64,000 nucleotides of DNA from the NCBI GenBank assembly GCA_009823505.1, contig VZQC01010436.1, positions 283,789 through 347,788 on the forward strand. The letters run 5' to 3'. Below the pieces are notes generated by a model. It saw only the letters and a list, made by a program, of their open reading frames with translations. It was not told where the DNA came from and ran no database searches. This stretch comes from Rhizomys pruinosus (Eukaryota; Chordata; Mammalia; Rodentia; Spalacidae). Positions 1 to 10,460 of the stretch are shown here, one piece after another (within the stretch, counting starts at the first letter, position 1; every line of letters begins with the position of its first letter). A program made the translations under genes and the position numbers.

Positions 1-869
1 TCCAGAAATAGTGTAGTTCCTAAACATTCCATAATCACCCCAAAACTTCACCTTCAACCAGGAACCATCTGTTTAACTATATGAGCCTCTGGAAAAAGAA
101 TCCTCATTCTAACCACTGCACTACTACATTGGTTATATTTCTAGGTGCTGCAAAAAAATATATAGTAAAGGAAAGAATTTCTCCAACTTACGAAAAGAAT
201 TTATTTTGGCTGAATGCTTGAGGGTGCAGTCCCCTCTAGAGAGAAAAGGTAGCAAATTTAATTGTAACCACAGTCATGAAGCTCAATCTTTTTGTAATCA
301 CTGGGGACTCCAGTCCATGGAATAAGGTCACCCACAATTAGAGTGGGGCTTCTCATGTCAATTAACCTAATCTGGTGATGTCTCAAAGGCTTACCCAGGG
401 GCTTGTCTCCTAGAATTTTTTCATTATCGATAATTAACACTAGCAGTTATACCTTCACACTTTAATGAGTAAGTTAGGAAGTTTATCATTTTACTGCTGT
501 TTTTGCTGTTCATAAATATTCATATCCCTACCTACTTCCTCTTCCTCTACATCTTAGAAGTCAGGAAGACCCCTTCACTTGTCCAATCTCTAAGAAAGAG
601 GAGATTTTTTTTTACCTAAAAATGTGATGTTATTATAATTACTGAAATAAGGATAAAGACCATCTTGTGAAATCTCATTATTACCACAAAAGTACTGTCC
701 CAGAATCAGCGTAACATATTCTTGATGAGGTGTGTACTTCAAAATAAAAATTGGATATATAGAAAAACAATCATAATATTGTGTGTTTGGTAGGCTCTGT
801 GGGGAAAAGACTACTGAGGTGTCCTGGAGATAAAGCTGACATAGTAATGTCTTCTGAGAGTTCTAGTTT

Positions 870-1640
870 TAGCTATTGGAGGGAACTCTACACTGCTTTC
901 CATAATAGCTGAACTGGCTTATACTCCCACCAGCAGGAAATAAGCGTCCATGTTCCCCACATTCTCACTATCAATATTTATATTAACTGATCATAACTAC
1001 TGAGGTATTTTGACAATGCTTTTATGTTATTCATATATTATGAAGAAAATCATTTTCTTAAAAATATATAGAGATTTCTTTAAAGTTTAATTCTACACAG
1101 AACTCTCAGTAGGGTTCTTTGTTAAATTGGCTCTTAACCCCCATATGGGTCCTGGGAATTGAACCAGGATCCTCTGCAAGAGCAGTCGGCACTCTTAACC
1201 TCTGAGCCATCTCTCTAGCCCCAAGAGTACAACTTTAAAAGTCCTAGTGAATACAGTGATATCCCAAATTTTGTTTGCCTTCCATCTAATCCACCTTCCA
1301 CAAAATGACTAGAATTATTTAAGTAATAAATGTGATCATATTTTCAACTAAGATAATTTTATGCCTCACATATTGATAGGGGAATAAAGTCCAACTGCCT
1401 TCTCACGGTTTGGCAAGTTTCTATGAACCCTTAGATGTTCTTCTTTTTCACTGTTTGCTTTTGGATCTTAGACATTCAGACAGGCATAAGGTGAAATTTC
1501 AAAGAAATTTCAGTTTGCATCTATTTTATGCTAAACATGCTGAACATTTAAAAAAATTTTCAGCCCTCTGCATTTCCTCATTGGATATATTTCTGTATAA
1601 TTAATTTGCCCAATTTTTAATTGGATTGTAAATGGGCCAC
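870..1640 (-). mobile_element. Old L1 ORF2 3' region, interrupted
   Basis: The stretches 870-1010 and 1475-1630 read as the reverse complement of the C-terminal L1 ORF2 region, the part coding for the segment after the reverse transcriptase. Recognisable pieces are the cysteine-rich zone seen as CTCCCACCAGCAGGAAATAA and, upstream in the element, CAGACAGGCATAAGGTGAAA. The segment between is AT-rich and contains a B2 fragment. The frame is destroyed by many changes, so this is an old insertion. A second, noisier copy lies at about 10880-11650. Confidence 0.6.
1135..1222 (-). mobile_element. B2 SINE, 5' tRNA-like head only
   Basis: The reverse complement begins with the B2 head (GGGGCTAGAGAGATGGCTCA) and runs through the A-box and B-box part to GGACCCATATG. 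The B2 body and tail are missing. The matching copy is at about 11162-11243 and has lost several bases. Confidence 0.75.
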
Positions 1641-1742
1641 CTCACAGGATGGGTCTATATTTGACACTCTGGATAGACCAGAGGGGAGAGCTTAATGCAA
1701 TGATTTGCTAAATAAATGCATTATTAAACTGTCTCATAATGA

Positions 1743-1890
1743 ATTTTTTGGCCTTTTTGTGACAAGTTCTCCAGAAGACACAACTGGCCTGGAACTAGCT
1801 ATGTAGATGAGGCTATCTTTGAACTCGCAGAGATCCATCTGCCTCTGCCTCCTGAGTGCTGGTATTAAAGGCATGTGTCACCATGCCCTG
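1743..1890 (-). mobile_element. B1 SINE
   Basis: Read on the minus strand this is a full-length but diverged B1, running from the right-hand GCCTTTAATACCAGCACTCAGGAG type sequence to a degenerate tail. It is flanked by CATAATGA at 1735-1742 and again at 1891-1898, which fits the target-site duplication left by L1 machinery. The duplicate copy lies at about 11791-11932. Confidence 0.8.
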
Positions 1891-1929
1891 CATAATGAGT
1901 TATTTTTATATACATTTATTAGTGCATCT

Positions 1930-2520
1930 CTCAACAGTTTACTGCAGAAATTTCTTTTTGAAGCAGATAGTGATTAATACAGATACCTATGAAGGGTAAA
2001 TATGCAAAGAATAAGAGGCTATGAAGTATTCCACCTTAAATGGTATACCTTAAATCATATTCTACCCACTCTATCCACCCAAGTTTTAAGAATCATCTTG
2101 CCTAAGAGGGGGTGGGAAATTTTAACAGCCAGAGATAGAGGGGCACAAGGAAACTGCTGTTGGCACATCACAAGGTAGCTGTACATATGAGACTGCAGTG
2201 TTTATTATAACATGCATAAGATCTGTGCAATCACATGTCAAACAATGACAGAATATGGATGGAGGAGGTGTGCAGAAGCCTCAGCCCTAACTGAGGATTT
2301 ACGGGCATTAGTTGGATGCTACCACTTTTTGTTACGGTTGTGATGATTCGTATGTTGATCAGACTCCAAAGTGTAGAGACCTACCTAAGTGCATTTGGGA
2401 AACACAAATTGGACTCCATAGGCCTTCAACAAAAGACAAATAGTCAGTGGGAGCAGTAGTAAGGTGGGCATGGAAATGAGAGATGGTTTGAATATGATAA
2501 TAATTATAATAGACTTCCAG
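1930..2520 (+). mobile_element. L1 3' UTR of an old rodent family
   Basis: The order of short blocks (AAGGAAACTGCT, a GCATAAGATCTGTGCAATCAC segment, GAGGAGGTG, CCCTAACTGAGGA, then an interior CACAAATTGGACTCCATAGG) follows the layout I know from 3' UTRs of older murine L1 (Lx-type) elements. It has no usable open frame; the 77-codon frame on the opposite strand is incidental. The noisier copy is at about 12000-12545. Assignment rests on remembered block order, not on an alignment. Confidence 0.5.
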
Positions 2521-3084
2521 CCTTCCTGAGCCTGCCTGAATGTGACCTTCACATGGTGCTGAGCTTCTCAAATTGTTCCTTGCCCATCCCACTAACTTGA
2601 AACCATCTGCAAGACTAAAGCTCTCTGCCCTGTAATAGGGGCCTAGGCATTTGCAGATTTCCTGAGAATGCCTGAATTCAGCTTCTGCCTAGTAAGCTCC
2701 TAAACTGTGCTGTCTGCAGGCTCTTAGGGTCCAATGCCAGAGAAGGAATCCTGAAAGTATCTAATATGGGCCTCTGTGTGAGCTCCTGAGTAGCTGGTTT
2801 AGAACCATCTGATCCTTCCTATATAAAATCAAAAGAGAGAAACTGAAGCCTAAACTAACCAGCTTTTCAGACGTAGTAAGAAAACAACCTAGGCACATCA
2901 AGAATACAAACAAAATATTTGAGTTTCCTATCAGAATAACATAATATCAAGCTGGACAATAAAGTTGAAGACATTTTTACTTTTACTAAGTCCTAGAATA
3001 ATATATAATATGTAGACAAATTTTGGGAAATTTTGGATACCTGTTAAACTCACATCAAATAACTATGCATTAATCTAATGTAGA
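2521..3084. other. Unassigned sequence between L1 fragments
   Basis: No gene is seen. The stretch is less AT-rich than its surroundings and has a TATATAAAA motif near 2819, which would suit an LTR promoter, but I find neither matching ends nor a convincing polyadenylation region. It recurs at about 12570-13110. Confidence 0.4.
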
Positions 3085-3660
3085 CCCGTGTCCCCCTCCC
3101 ATCCCTCCCACTCCACCAGATTCACAGTTTCAGTCAATTCTTTGTTAAAGTCTTTTCTGCTGTGGTGGTTGTTGTTGCTGTTCTTTCCAATATGCATCAC
3201 TCTCCACAAGAAATATTTACAACTGGGTTATTGGCATTACCATCCACAGATGAGGGGTACCATTCATCGTTTGTTTCTCTGGGACTGTGTTACTTCACTT
3301 AAGATAATTTCTTCCAGTTCCATCCACTTACCTGCAAATTTCATGATGTCATCTTTCTTTACTGCTGCATAGAATTCCATTGTGTAGATGGACCACATTT
3401 TCTCTATCCACTCGTCAGTTGAGGGACATTTCGGTTGGTTCCAGCTCTTCACTATTGTGAAGAGAGTTGCAATGAAAATGGCTGGACATGTATCTCTGTG
3501 GTAAGAAGGGTCTGATGGTTATATTCCCAGAAGTGCTAGGCTCATTTTGAGTCTTTTAAGTGTTCTCCATACTGCTTCCCATAGTGGTTGTACAAGTTTG
3601 TATTCCCACCAGCAGTGGATGAGTGTTCCCCTTTCCCCACACCCTCTCCAGCATTTAGTA
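3085..3660 (-). mobile_element. 5'-truncated L1: end of ORF2 plus 3' UTR
   Basis: The minus strand encodes the C-terminal end of L1 ORF2p over 3264-3452, with the recognisable WIEKMWSIYTMEFYAAVKK, KWMELE and LSEVTQSQRN motifs in one open run. The frame breaks upstream. Towards 3085 the G-rich 3' UTR tract appears on this strand as CCCCTCCC. The equivalent in the right copy (13135-13695) is broken by small indels. Confidence 0.85.
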
Positions 3661-3689
3661 TCTATATTAAACAACATTAGTTAAATGGT

Positions 3690-5945
3690 TTTAATAAAAT
3701 AGGTAATACATTTAAGCTAATTGGAAATATAAATTGTAGTCCACATTTGCTTCACTTATAATTTGTATAACAACAACTTCGAGGTTAATGGATACAAATA
3801 TTCTCTACAATGTTTGTGTTGTACAGTATCAACTTGTAACATTTTCTTCTACCTGCAGAATAATTTAACTAAAGGAATTAAGTTTGCTTCCCAAATTAAC
3901 AACATAAAATCAATGATAAACAGCTTGGGTAAATTTAATGCAGAAAAGTTGGCCCAGCTAAACATTAAAAGGAAGAAAATCCTCAGACTGCTACAGGCAT
4001 CAAACATCTCTGTGGATCCTAATTATAACAACTATTTATAATGTGTCCTAATGAACTTTACCTTTCAGTTGCTGCAAAGTCTTAATATGAGAGACTTCTT
4101 TACCTCTTTTTCATAGAAAAAAGAAAAACATGATGATACTGAAGTCATTCCCTAACTGTAAATTAGAGCTGACTGTTATAGAGGTAATCACTTATAAAAG
4201 CAATATAGTTGCCTTCTTTAATTGACTGATAGTCTTAGGAACTATGAAAGGATACTTCTCTATTCAGAGCCAAATATAATACAATACTAAAGTCTATATA
4301 AGGTGGGTAATTAAGCAAAATATATTAATACAGGAGAGCTCTATTATCAGAAATGGAATATTCTGCCAAGGAGATGCTGGCTAGGGGATCCAAGTCCCCA
4401 AAAAGATAAAGGCTTTTTGCCAGAAAACTGGGATACCTGCAAGAAGAGAGGTGGTAAGGCCCTGCTGTCGAAGACCTGGTGTAAGCATGGGAAAGATATA
4501 TTCAGACCACACTTGCAAGTGTATAGTTGGCCTCCGGATTATCAGAGAGTGTTACCAAAGGCCACTAAATCAATAAAGCAAATATTGGTCTCCTTGAGTC
4601 AAGCAAGACTCCTCTGTCAGCATCAGCTACACCTCACCTGCCTGGAAATACTTTGCAGCAGTGGCAGCCAAATGTCTCTATATCCCAAATCTAACTGGCT
4701 ATTAGTTCTCTCCTTGGAGTAATAATTCACATCTGATGCCACAAGTTTAAGTCCTCTAGTGGTTAGGAGATGTTATAAGCCACAGTAACACCTTGTCAGC
4801 TTTTACAGAAAAGCTATAGTTCATGGATTAGCATACCATCCAAACATATGTGTCTATACCAACATAACCTACCATAATAATTAGTACTGTTTAAATGCCT
4901 GTATATCTAATTGCTCTGCTTCATCAGTAGGAGTAAAAGGTTATTCCTGGATAAACTGCCAACCCATGAAAGGAAACAGCCTGAACTGATCAGAGTCCAA
5001 AACAACATCTCCAGAGAAAGTAGACTGCTTTGCTTCTCACCTACTTGTGTCCATTTTCTAAAGCCTAGGGAACAATCTATGGAAGAGGTGGCATGGTAGA
5101 ATGTAAGGGCTGCAATTGGGGTTGAAGAGATAAGAGTTGATTCCAGACTTCTACTCTGGACAAAGGTTAATCATTCACTTTCCCCCAGGCAGAAGTCCAC
5201 CAGATACATCCCAGGCTTGGGAAACAGGTATGAACCGATAAAGAAAAATTCCTCTAAACCTGGTTTTGTTCCTGCCCCAAGACTGTGTCTAAAGATAACC
5301 TTTGGTATGTGGGGGCAGGTGGGATGACCTAACCAGGAGCAGTTACTGTGCTATTATCCAATAAGGCTAGAAGTTACCCAAACCCCACCAAGTTTCCCCT
5401 AGAACCTGGTCGGAGCCTTTTCTCTCCCTAGGTTAGCATAGCAACCCCTCCCTAGGTCAGCAGGTAACATGATGATTCCAGGAAGAACCACCCTGAGGGC
5501 CCTGGCCCCAAGCCACCTGAAGAACCAAGCATGCTGTGTATCTCCACCTGTCATGCAGGAGACCAGGGTTCGATTCCTGCCCTACTCTAAGTGTATAAAA
5601 CCTATATGCAGAGATTGCTCAGGGTTCACCTCTCCCCATTGTACAGGTGAATCCCGGTGCACTGGAGTAATAAACCTCTTGCTTTTGCAGTAAGTCTTGT
5701 CTCCACGTCTCTCACTCGGAGGTCTCTCAAGGGTAAGGCTCGATTTGGGTCTTAAAGGGTGAATTAGGAAACTACAGAAATATAGACTGGACTCTTATTT
5801 GATCAATACAATAGTACATACAAGCCCCTCCAGCTGGACAATGGGGGCCCCGGGCTGTATAAGTTTGGGCATAGCTGCTTGCAAATTGGTTTTACATGAA
5901 GGATGCTTGTATTCATTACTTTTACCTATTATTAAACAATAAATA
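3690..5945 (+). mobile_element. Retroposon A, longest copy, split by an LTR
   Basis: I do not recognise this element by name. Related copies occur at 8645-9200 (minus), 16738-17672 (plus, 5' inverted) and 45840-46646 (minus), and a diverged relative B lies at 37175-39280. An open stretch at about 3856-4040 reads as a short lysine-rich segment ending in SNISVDPNYNN; B keeps a similar ending, which suggests a common coding ancestor. Downstream the copy is non-coding. The last part (5761-5945) carries the blocks ACTACAG, TAGACTGGAC and GGATGCTTGTA seen in the other copies. An LTR of about 634 bp sits inside. The 5' boundary is uncertain. Confidence 0.6.
5123..5756 (+). mobile_element. Solo LTR (probably class I) inside retroposon A
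   Basis: Other A copies run uninterrupted from ATTGGGGT into the GAAACTACAG block. Here about 634 bp intervene, flanked by GGGT at 5119-5122 and 5757-5760, a 4-bp duplication that fits a gammaretrovirus-like (class I) element. The insert begins TGAAG and ends CTTAAA, roughly inverse ends with the terminal CA changed. Inside are a TATA box (TATAAAA, 5594-5600), an AATAAA signal at 5669-5674 and a U5-like run with CACGTCTCTCACTCGGAGG. There is no internal viral sequence, so it is a solo LTR. The duplicate copy is at about 15206-15828. Confidence 0.65.
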
Positions 5946-6004
5946 AATTTAAAAAATTGAAGAATTGGATTGCTCAGAAAGAGTATGAAAAATTAAAAAA
6001 ATGA

Positions 6005-6005
6005 N
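6005..6005. other. Single N: sequence join
   Basis: One ambiguous base sits exactly where the left copy of duplication 1 stops matching the right copy. To the right the sequence changes abruptly to a GT repeat and an unrelated SINE. I read it as a scaffold or gap-fill join. Confidence 0.85.
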
Positions 6006-6340
6006 GTGTGTGTGTGTGTTCAGGTCTCTTTCTCTCTTCAGGCACATGTGTCATATCAGGGTGTGCATGTGTGTGTAGAGGCCAGAGGTTGGCATCAGGT
6101 ATCTAGATCACTCCATTTGAACTTTAGTTTTTAAAGGCCATTACTCAGAATATGGAGAACACTGACTAGACTAGTCTGGATTGCTAAAAGCATGTAAGTA
6201 TTCTCCTGGCTCCATTTTCCAAGCACAAGAGATATAGACATTCTATCAACTCTGGCTTTTTACAGGATACTGAGTAACCAAATTCAGGTTGTCAGGTGGG
6301 ACTGGTAATACTTTATCAAAAGAAGCATCTTTCCAGCCCA
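6006..6340 (-). mobile_element. B4-type SINE (diverged)
   Basis: The plus strand starts with (GT)n, then GTGTAGAGGCCAGAGGTTGG followed by a CATCAGGTATCT block, the usual arrangement of rodent B4/RSINE elements read in reverse, and ends in CATCTTTCCAGCCCAGAC, a reversed SINE head. The middle is heavily diverged. Confidence 0.5.
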
Positions 6341-7399
6341 GACTAATTTTTTTTTATTAAATTTAGCTTTGGTCAATAAGAATAGAAATATTCCTTCATA
6401 ATTACATTAGTATTTCATTTTCATGGACTAAAAACATTTATCTGTGTATGTCTTTCCAAGTGACTTGAGTTTCTTGCAGGTAGCAAATTGTTGCATCTTG
6501 AATTTTTATTCAGTTATTGAATCCCTGTATTTGTATTTAAAGGAAGGACAATAAGACTATACACATTCAAAGGAAAATTCTAGAAAATTATATAAACTTA
6601 TTATCATAATACTTTCATTCATGTTGTTTTGAATGATCTATACTCACTTATTTATCATTTGTTAATCTTAGATTTTGATGGATCATTTAATTGATAATCT
6701 TATTATTTCTTGATTCTCTTTTTTATGTACAGTTACATAACCTTTTTTCTTACATTTAACTTGTAATTCCGGTTTTGTGGTCAACAAATTCCTTTATCTT
6801 TCAGTCTTATTTTTAACGGAGCTGGATTGTAAATATTTTGTTGGAAATTATGTTCATTCAGGCCCTAAATCATTCAATGACTTCCTAGCTTTTACTTTTT
6901 CCTCTGAGTGTTTAGTTTTAATATTTGGTTTTGCCTTTCTATATATCTTGGAAATTATCTTTTGGTGACATAAGTATAATCTGTTATGGAGAGTTTCTTT
7001 TTCACCATGTTTTTGTAATTTAAATAACTGCTTAGATGTCGATATAGGTATATTTCCTCCATTATTTAAATAATGAATAGATTTTTGTATGCTTTTACTT
7101 TGTATCTCAAATAATAGTTTTATTCCAATTACACCTTCTGAGTCTTCTCAGCCATAGTTATGTTACCAAGTATTAGATCATCAGAGTTTAGTAAATATAT
7201 CTAAATATAGTTATTATTAGAAGTGAAAATAATTGTAAGCATAAATGCATGAAATATGCCGCCAAGCTGCAATTAACATTGTTATTATCTTAATTCTATC
7301 CAACTCTTACTAATGTTAGGGTCATCAGATAAAAGGTATGAACAAAGAAAAAAGGTACATAGAAAGTGGAATTAATACTGAATATTCTGTTCAAAAGCT
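6341..7399. other. AT-rich intergenic DNA
   Basis: No gene, SINE or LTR is recognisable. The open frame at 6777-6968 has no family features. Confidence 0.5.
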
Positions 7400-7930
7400 A
7401 AATAAGAAATATTAAAATAGCTGTGTCTTTCATTTCCCTCTAATAACTAAGGATTTTGAACACTGTTTAGGGGTCTTTCTACCATTTCTTTATTCTTTTA
7501 ATAGCTTTCTGTTCAGATACGTTGTCTATTTTTAAGTTCATCCATTGTTTTCTTGCTACTTTTTTTTTAGTTCTTGTATACTGAGATATTACTCCTCTGT
7601 AAGATACATAGCTGGTGAAGATTTCACCCACCTCTATAGCTTCATCTCACTCTACTCTATCATTTTATTGCTTGCCCAAAAGACTTTATTATTCAATGAG
7701 TTTCCATTTTTCAATTGTGGATCCTAATCCCTGAATAGCTGTATCTGATTTAGAAAGTCATTCCCCGTCCAATTTCTTGTAGGTTATTGCCTATGTTTTC
7801 TTCTGACAGTTTTGGCATTTCAGGCTTCACAATGAGGTTCCTGATACCTCTTGAGTTGACTTTCATGGGAATGATAGATATGGTCTAATTTCCTTCTTCA
7901 AACATGTGGAGATCCATGAAAAATGAAAGC
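7400..7930 (-). mobile_element. Old L1 ORF2 fragment
   Basis: On the minus strand this follows the L1 ORF2 region between the reverse transcriptase and the C-terminal segment. Blocks such as ATAGCTGGTGAAGATTTCAC, GAGTTTCCATTTTTCAATTG and the GGTTCCTGATACCTCTTGAG run occur in L1 order. The frame is lost throughout. Confidence 0.6.
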
Positions 7931-8640
7931 TCAACTTTATTTAAACTCAATAAAGAACTTCACTTCAAATTTTTAGAAATGTACATAGAGATTATTTATG
8001 TTAGTAGATTTTTTACTATAAACTGAGTTATATTTTCTTTTTCTGTTAATTAGTCATATTATAACATATAGGTTAAACATTTAGGCTTTGACTCAGGAAA
8101 CATGTAGTTCAGTCATTTTGATTGCGTACTTGATCTACCCTTTACTTAAGTAATTTTACCTAATAATTTCAATATTAACACTTAGAAATTATGCATAATA
8201 ATTAATTAAAGTATATTATAAATTCTGTAACTGTGTGAAAAAGCTTCATACAACAATTAAAATGCTTCCTAAATAATGCTATCATGTAAAATAAATTAGT
8301 GATACAGTTAATTTTAATAATAAAATTCTTGCATGATCCAGAAAAATTAAAATATATGTAAAAAACACTAACACGAAGGCAACCATTGGCTAAGTCTCAA
8401 GATAGGACCCCCCCATATTGAACTTCCGTGCACAGAGGGCTCAAGGACAGTTGTGGAAAAAGGGGCTGAAAGATTGTGAGATTCAGTTTTTCAGACTTCT
8501 GTGAGTTCTATATGCACTTACAGTAATAGTGACAACATGAACAAAATGATATCCAAACTCAAATATCCCAACTAGGATGTGGCAGTGAGACCACAATTTA
8601 GCAACAAAGCTCTTAATGGCTGATCGCTTTTGGTTGATTA
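7931..8640. other. AT-rich DNA, no gene seen
   Basis: Very AT-rich to about 8360; the rest (8395-8640) has the texture of an old repeat but I cannot assign it. The small open frames are short and unlike known proteins. Confidence 0.45.
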
Positions 8641-8644
8641 AGAG

Positions 8645-9200
8645 TTGATATTCTTTTTTTTGGATTTTTTTATTGTGCTTTGTGTATTTCATACATCATT
8701 TCCAATTCAGTTTCGGCATATATCCCCTTCCCTTCCCCCACCCCACCCCTACCCCCTCCAGATCCTGCATTCTGACCGTAAGTTTTCTGCATTTTCTTGC
8801 TTTTTTGTTTTGTTTTGTTTTCTTTTTAACACTAAGTGATAATTTGTGAGTACAAGCATCCTTCAGGTAAACCAATTTGCAAGCAGTTGTGCCCAAACCA
8901 CACCGCTCATGTGTCCCACCATCCAGGCAGGGGGGGCTTGTATGTCAATCAGTTGATCAAATGAGTGTCCAGTCTATTATTGTTGTAGTTTCACCATTAA
9001 CCCCACTCAAAGCCCTTCCTTCATTACAGCGGCCCCCTCTTCCGAGATTGTTCCTAGGCTTAGCAAAGGGGCAAGGTGGCCGAGAAGCACAACACTCTAC
9101 TTTCTCTGGAGCTGCTGTCTTGGTCTCTAGTCAGTTCTGGTTGTTTTCTTTCATGGGCTGCAGCTTGTCCAGGCATAACTCTTTAAGGGAGTGATGGAAA
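8645..9200 (-). mobile_element. Retroposon A, 5'-truncated copy
   Basis: On the minus strand the copy runs from the AAAGTAGAGTG and CTAAGCCTAGGAAC blocks through GGATGCTTGTACTCACAAAT to a tract of G runs (reversed at about 8725-8760) and the tail around ACACAAAGCACAATAAAAAA. Its last 100 bases or so resemble the ends of L1 insertions in this window (for example 51780-51890). No clean target duplication was found. Confidence 0.65.
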
Positions 9201-9457
9201 CCCTAGGCTGACAGAGGTCCAGTGGCTAAATTTATACAGAGGGACATATGGGTACAAAAACTTGATTCAATAGGGGTGAACATAATACAAAAAGATGAAA
9301 TCCTGTGAAAATGTGGTAAGCGGGTACAGACACAGTGTAAATGGTTCTAAGTATGATTAAGATGTATGAGATGAGAAAGAGTATAAAGAAAATAGAACAA
9401 TGCTTTTAATCCCATTCTTAGGTTCAGTGAAAATACAATAACTTTGATATATCGATA

Positions 9458-9459
<2 letters not shown>
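9201..9459. other. Unassigned spacer
   Basis: Moderately AT-rich sequence without a recognised repeat or reading frame, ending at the G homopolymer. Confidence 0.4.

Positions 9460-9502
<43 letters not shown>
9460..9502. repeat. 43-base G homopolymer
   Basis: An uninterrupted run of 43 G between ATCGATAGA and ATTATATTTAG. True G runs of this length are rare and unstable in mammalian genomes, and the surrounding region shows other artefact signs. Confidence 0.9.
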
Positions 9503-9503
<1 letters not shown>

Positions 9504-9585
9504 TTATATTTAGTTTAACATATCAGGACTTTAGTGAGGACAAAACTGATCCAAATACTTGCCTTGTCCTTTTTTTTGAAAATTT

Positions 9586-9720
9586 GTGTCTGGGGCTCAA
9601 TAAAATGGCTCCGCAGTTAAGAGCACTGGCTGTGCTCATGCAGGGAGTACCTGGAGGTTCCAAACCCCGCACCCGCACATGGTGAGTAACAACCACCCAT
9701 AAATATAAAAATATTTAAAA
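9586..9720 (+). mobile_element. B2-like SINE head, degenerate
   Basis: GGGGCTCAATAAAATGGCTC followed by CAGTTAAGAGCACTGGCTG and a CACATGGTGAGTAACAACCA block matches a B2/ID-type head with several lost bases, then an A-rich tail. Confidence 0.6.
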
Positions 9721-9774
9721 AAACATAATGGATGTCAACTCCATAAACTGAAGTTTCACTTCAGAACCTCTGAC

Positions 9775-10022
9775 CCTCATATTAGCTGCCTCACTGTTGC
9801 TGAGATAAAATATACCATGATGTTGAAAAGTTACATATAGTTGATAATTTTATTGTGGATTATTGCTCTGGAGCATAATAGTCCATCATGGCAGAAAGAA
9901 ATAAGCAAGTAGCAGGAACAAGTTGGTAGAGAATACCTCTCTATCATAAAGTGGAAACAAAGAGAGAAAACTGGAAGGACCGACCTTAACCGTCAAAGTC
10001 CAGGTCCTTTATGTTAACTTCT
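9775..10022 (+). mobile_element. URR1-like repeat (tentative)
   Basis: TTGCTGAGATAAAATATACC and a later AATAGTCCATCATGGCAG block resemble the rodent repeat family also seen at 41071-41880 and 50540-50938. The rest is too diverged to be sure. Confidence 0.35.
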
Positions 10023-10304
10023 TCCAGAAATGGTAGTTCCTAAACATGCCATAATCACCCCAAAACCTGCACTTGCAACCAGGAACATCTGTTTAACTAT
10101 ATGAGCCTCTGGAAAAAGAATCCTCATTCTAACCACTGCACTACTACATTGGTTATATTTCTAGGTTGCTGAAAAAAAATAGATAGTAAAAGGAAAGAAT
10201 TTCTTCCAACTTACGAAAAGAAGTATTTTGGCGGAATGCTTGAGGGGCAGTCCCCTTTAGAGAGAACAAGGTAGCAAAGTCATTGGAACCACAGTCATTT
10301 GAAG

Positions 10305-10460
10305 CGCAAGCGGGGTGAACATCGTGTGGCGCCAGGCCAGGGAAGAGGGGCACCCACAAGGAGAGAGGGGGGCGGCGCATTGGCAAGGACCGGAAGGGGG
10401 GATGGCGCAAAGGCGGACCCCGGGGCGGGCGCCTAGCAGGGGGGCAGGATCGAGAAGAGG
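10305..10460 (+). other. T-depleted tract: T replaced by G relative to the sister copy
   Basis: Aligned by eye to 283-445, this tract keeps most A, C and G but shows G where the sister has T. Paired examples: CACCCACAATTAGAG becomes CACCCACAAGGAGAG, GTCTCAAAGGCTTACCC becomes GGCGCAAAGGCGGACCC, and TTTTTTCATTATCGA becomes GGGGGGCAGGATCGA. My hand count gives about 50 T in the sister and about 9 here. The open frames that result on both strands have no meaning. Confidence 0.8.

Larger units (their letters stand above)
1..6004. repeat. Direct duplication 1, left (cleaner) copy
   Basis: This block matches 10023-16072 in the same orientation along its whole length, with the same SINE, L1, retroposon and LTR insertions in the same order. 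It already matches at base 1, so the duplication continues beyond the left edge of the window. It stops at the single N at 6005. Differences from the right copy are mainly one- to few-base insertions and deletions, and this copy usually keeps the more regular sequence, for example a fuller LTR and B2 head. This is either a recent tandem duplication or, more likely, a false duplication of the assembly. About 860 bases at the left end hold no recognisable gene or repeat. Confidence 0.9.

Noticed and set aside
3763..4041. 92-codon frame as a small host gene
   Set aside because: It lies in retroposon A, and its counterpart in the right copy is frameshifted.
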